From Gemmatimonadota bacterium (GTDB taxonomy: Bacteria > Latescibacterota > UBA2968 > UBA8231), in assembly GCA_009845645.1 (NCBI GenBank), contig VXZF01000479.1, positions 1 to 5,442 on the forward strand: a DNA stretch of 5,442 nt. Reading direction: 5' to 3'. Below are positions 5,130 to 5,442 of the stretch, one piece after another; the stretch's first letter is position 1; each line of letters starts with the position of its first letter. The notes below the pieces were generated by a model. It saw nothing but the letters and a program-made list of their open reading frames with translations. It was not told the DNA's origin and did not search any database. Both the position numbers and the translations under genes were made by a program.

Positions 5130-5442
5130 TCAGGGCAACTGCGTGCTGCCCATCAGATAGCGGTCCACCTCGCGGGCCGCACCCCGCCCCTCATTGATCG
5201 CCCACACGACCAAGCTCTGGCCGCGCCGCATGTCGCCAGCCGCGAAAACGCCTTCGACGCTAGTGGCGTATTTCTCGTACTCAGCGCGGGCGTTGGAGCG
5301 CTCATCGCGCTCGATGCCTAGCTGGTCAATCATCGCGTCCTCTGGCCCCCGAAACCCCATTGCCAACAGCACCAAATCGGCTGGCCAGACCTTCTCGGTG
5401 CCCTCGATCGGCACGGGCGTGAAGCGGCCGTTTTCATCCTTG
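5130..5442 (-). CDS. gltD: Glutamate synthase (NADPH) small subunit, C-terminal fragment (cut by window edge)
   Basis: The last 103 residues of a protein whose 5' part lies beyond the window; the frame is open to the edge and starts with '[10 protein letters not shown]'. The beta subunit of glutamate synthase passes electrons from NADPH through FAD and iron-sulfur clusters to the large subunit, which makes glutamate from glutamine and 2-oxoglutarate. Visible marks are '[11 protein letters not shown]' (the strand closing the NADPH domain) and '[19 protein letters not shown]' followed by '[15 protein letters not shown]'. These are the FAD-binding GD motif and C-terminal helix, which are highly conserved in GltD. 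The short tail STQLP and TGA complete a normal C-terminus. GltD is usually about 470-490 residues, so roughly a fifth is visible. The large subunit gene gltB is expected upstream, outside the window. Related NADPH-dependent oxidoreductases (for example the PreT/AegA type) share this fold, but the [13 protein letters not shown] wording is that of GltD. Confidence 0.9.
   Translation of the reverse strand, partial: KDENGRFTPVPIEGTEKVWPADLVLLAMGFRGPEDAMIDQLGIERDERSNARAEYEKYATSVEGVFAAGDMRRGQSLVVWAINEGRGAAREVDRYLMGSTQLP

Overview
This 5.4 kb window carries six bacterial protein genes, two of them cut by the window edges. By eye the DNA is moderately GC-rich. Tight gene spacing, GGAG-type ribosome binding sites and Sec-type signal peptides indicate a bacterium with an exported compartment. 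The amidohydrolase and the Gfo/Idh-type oxidoreductase start resemble, from memory, genes of uncultured sponge or marine lineages such as Poribacteria. That is a weak impression and not a taxonomic assignment.

Left block (1-2210, minus strand): a likely three-gene operon, transcribed in the order tandem-GNAT acetyltransferase, TIM-barrel amidohydrolase, Gfo/Idh/MocA-type NAD(P)-dependent oxidoreductase. Only the first 16 residues of the oxidoreductase lie in the window. The set suggests turnover of a small molecule, but the substrate cannot be read from the sequence. The amidohydrolase has lost two of the usual metal-binding histidines. The acetyltransferase appears to be read from a leaderless transcript.

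Divergent control region (2211-2409): a minus-strand promoter with a perfect TTGACA box drives the left operon. A plus-strand promoter drives a nickel/cobalt efflux-type permease. A G-tract pseudo-palindrome just downstream of the plus promoter is a speculative metal-sensor operator.

Middle (2410-3546, plus): a NicO/RcnA-type transporter whose cytoplasmic or periplasmic loop has grown by tandem duplication of a 69-bp unit into a stretch with 46 His in 105 residues.

Right block (3565-5442, minus): the end of the glutamate synthase small subunit gene (gltD) lies upstream of a secreted repeat protein of unknown function. The repeat protein has at least eight, probably nine, helical repeats carrying a (F/Y)-D-S-G-R signature at an almost perfect 32-residue period, and three central units are recent DNA duplications. 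It is the best candidate here for something poorly described. It converges on the NicO gene with only 18 bp between the two stop codons. No RNA gene, CRISPR array, insertion sequence or attachment site was recognised, and there is no gene-free stretch longer than 300 bases.
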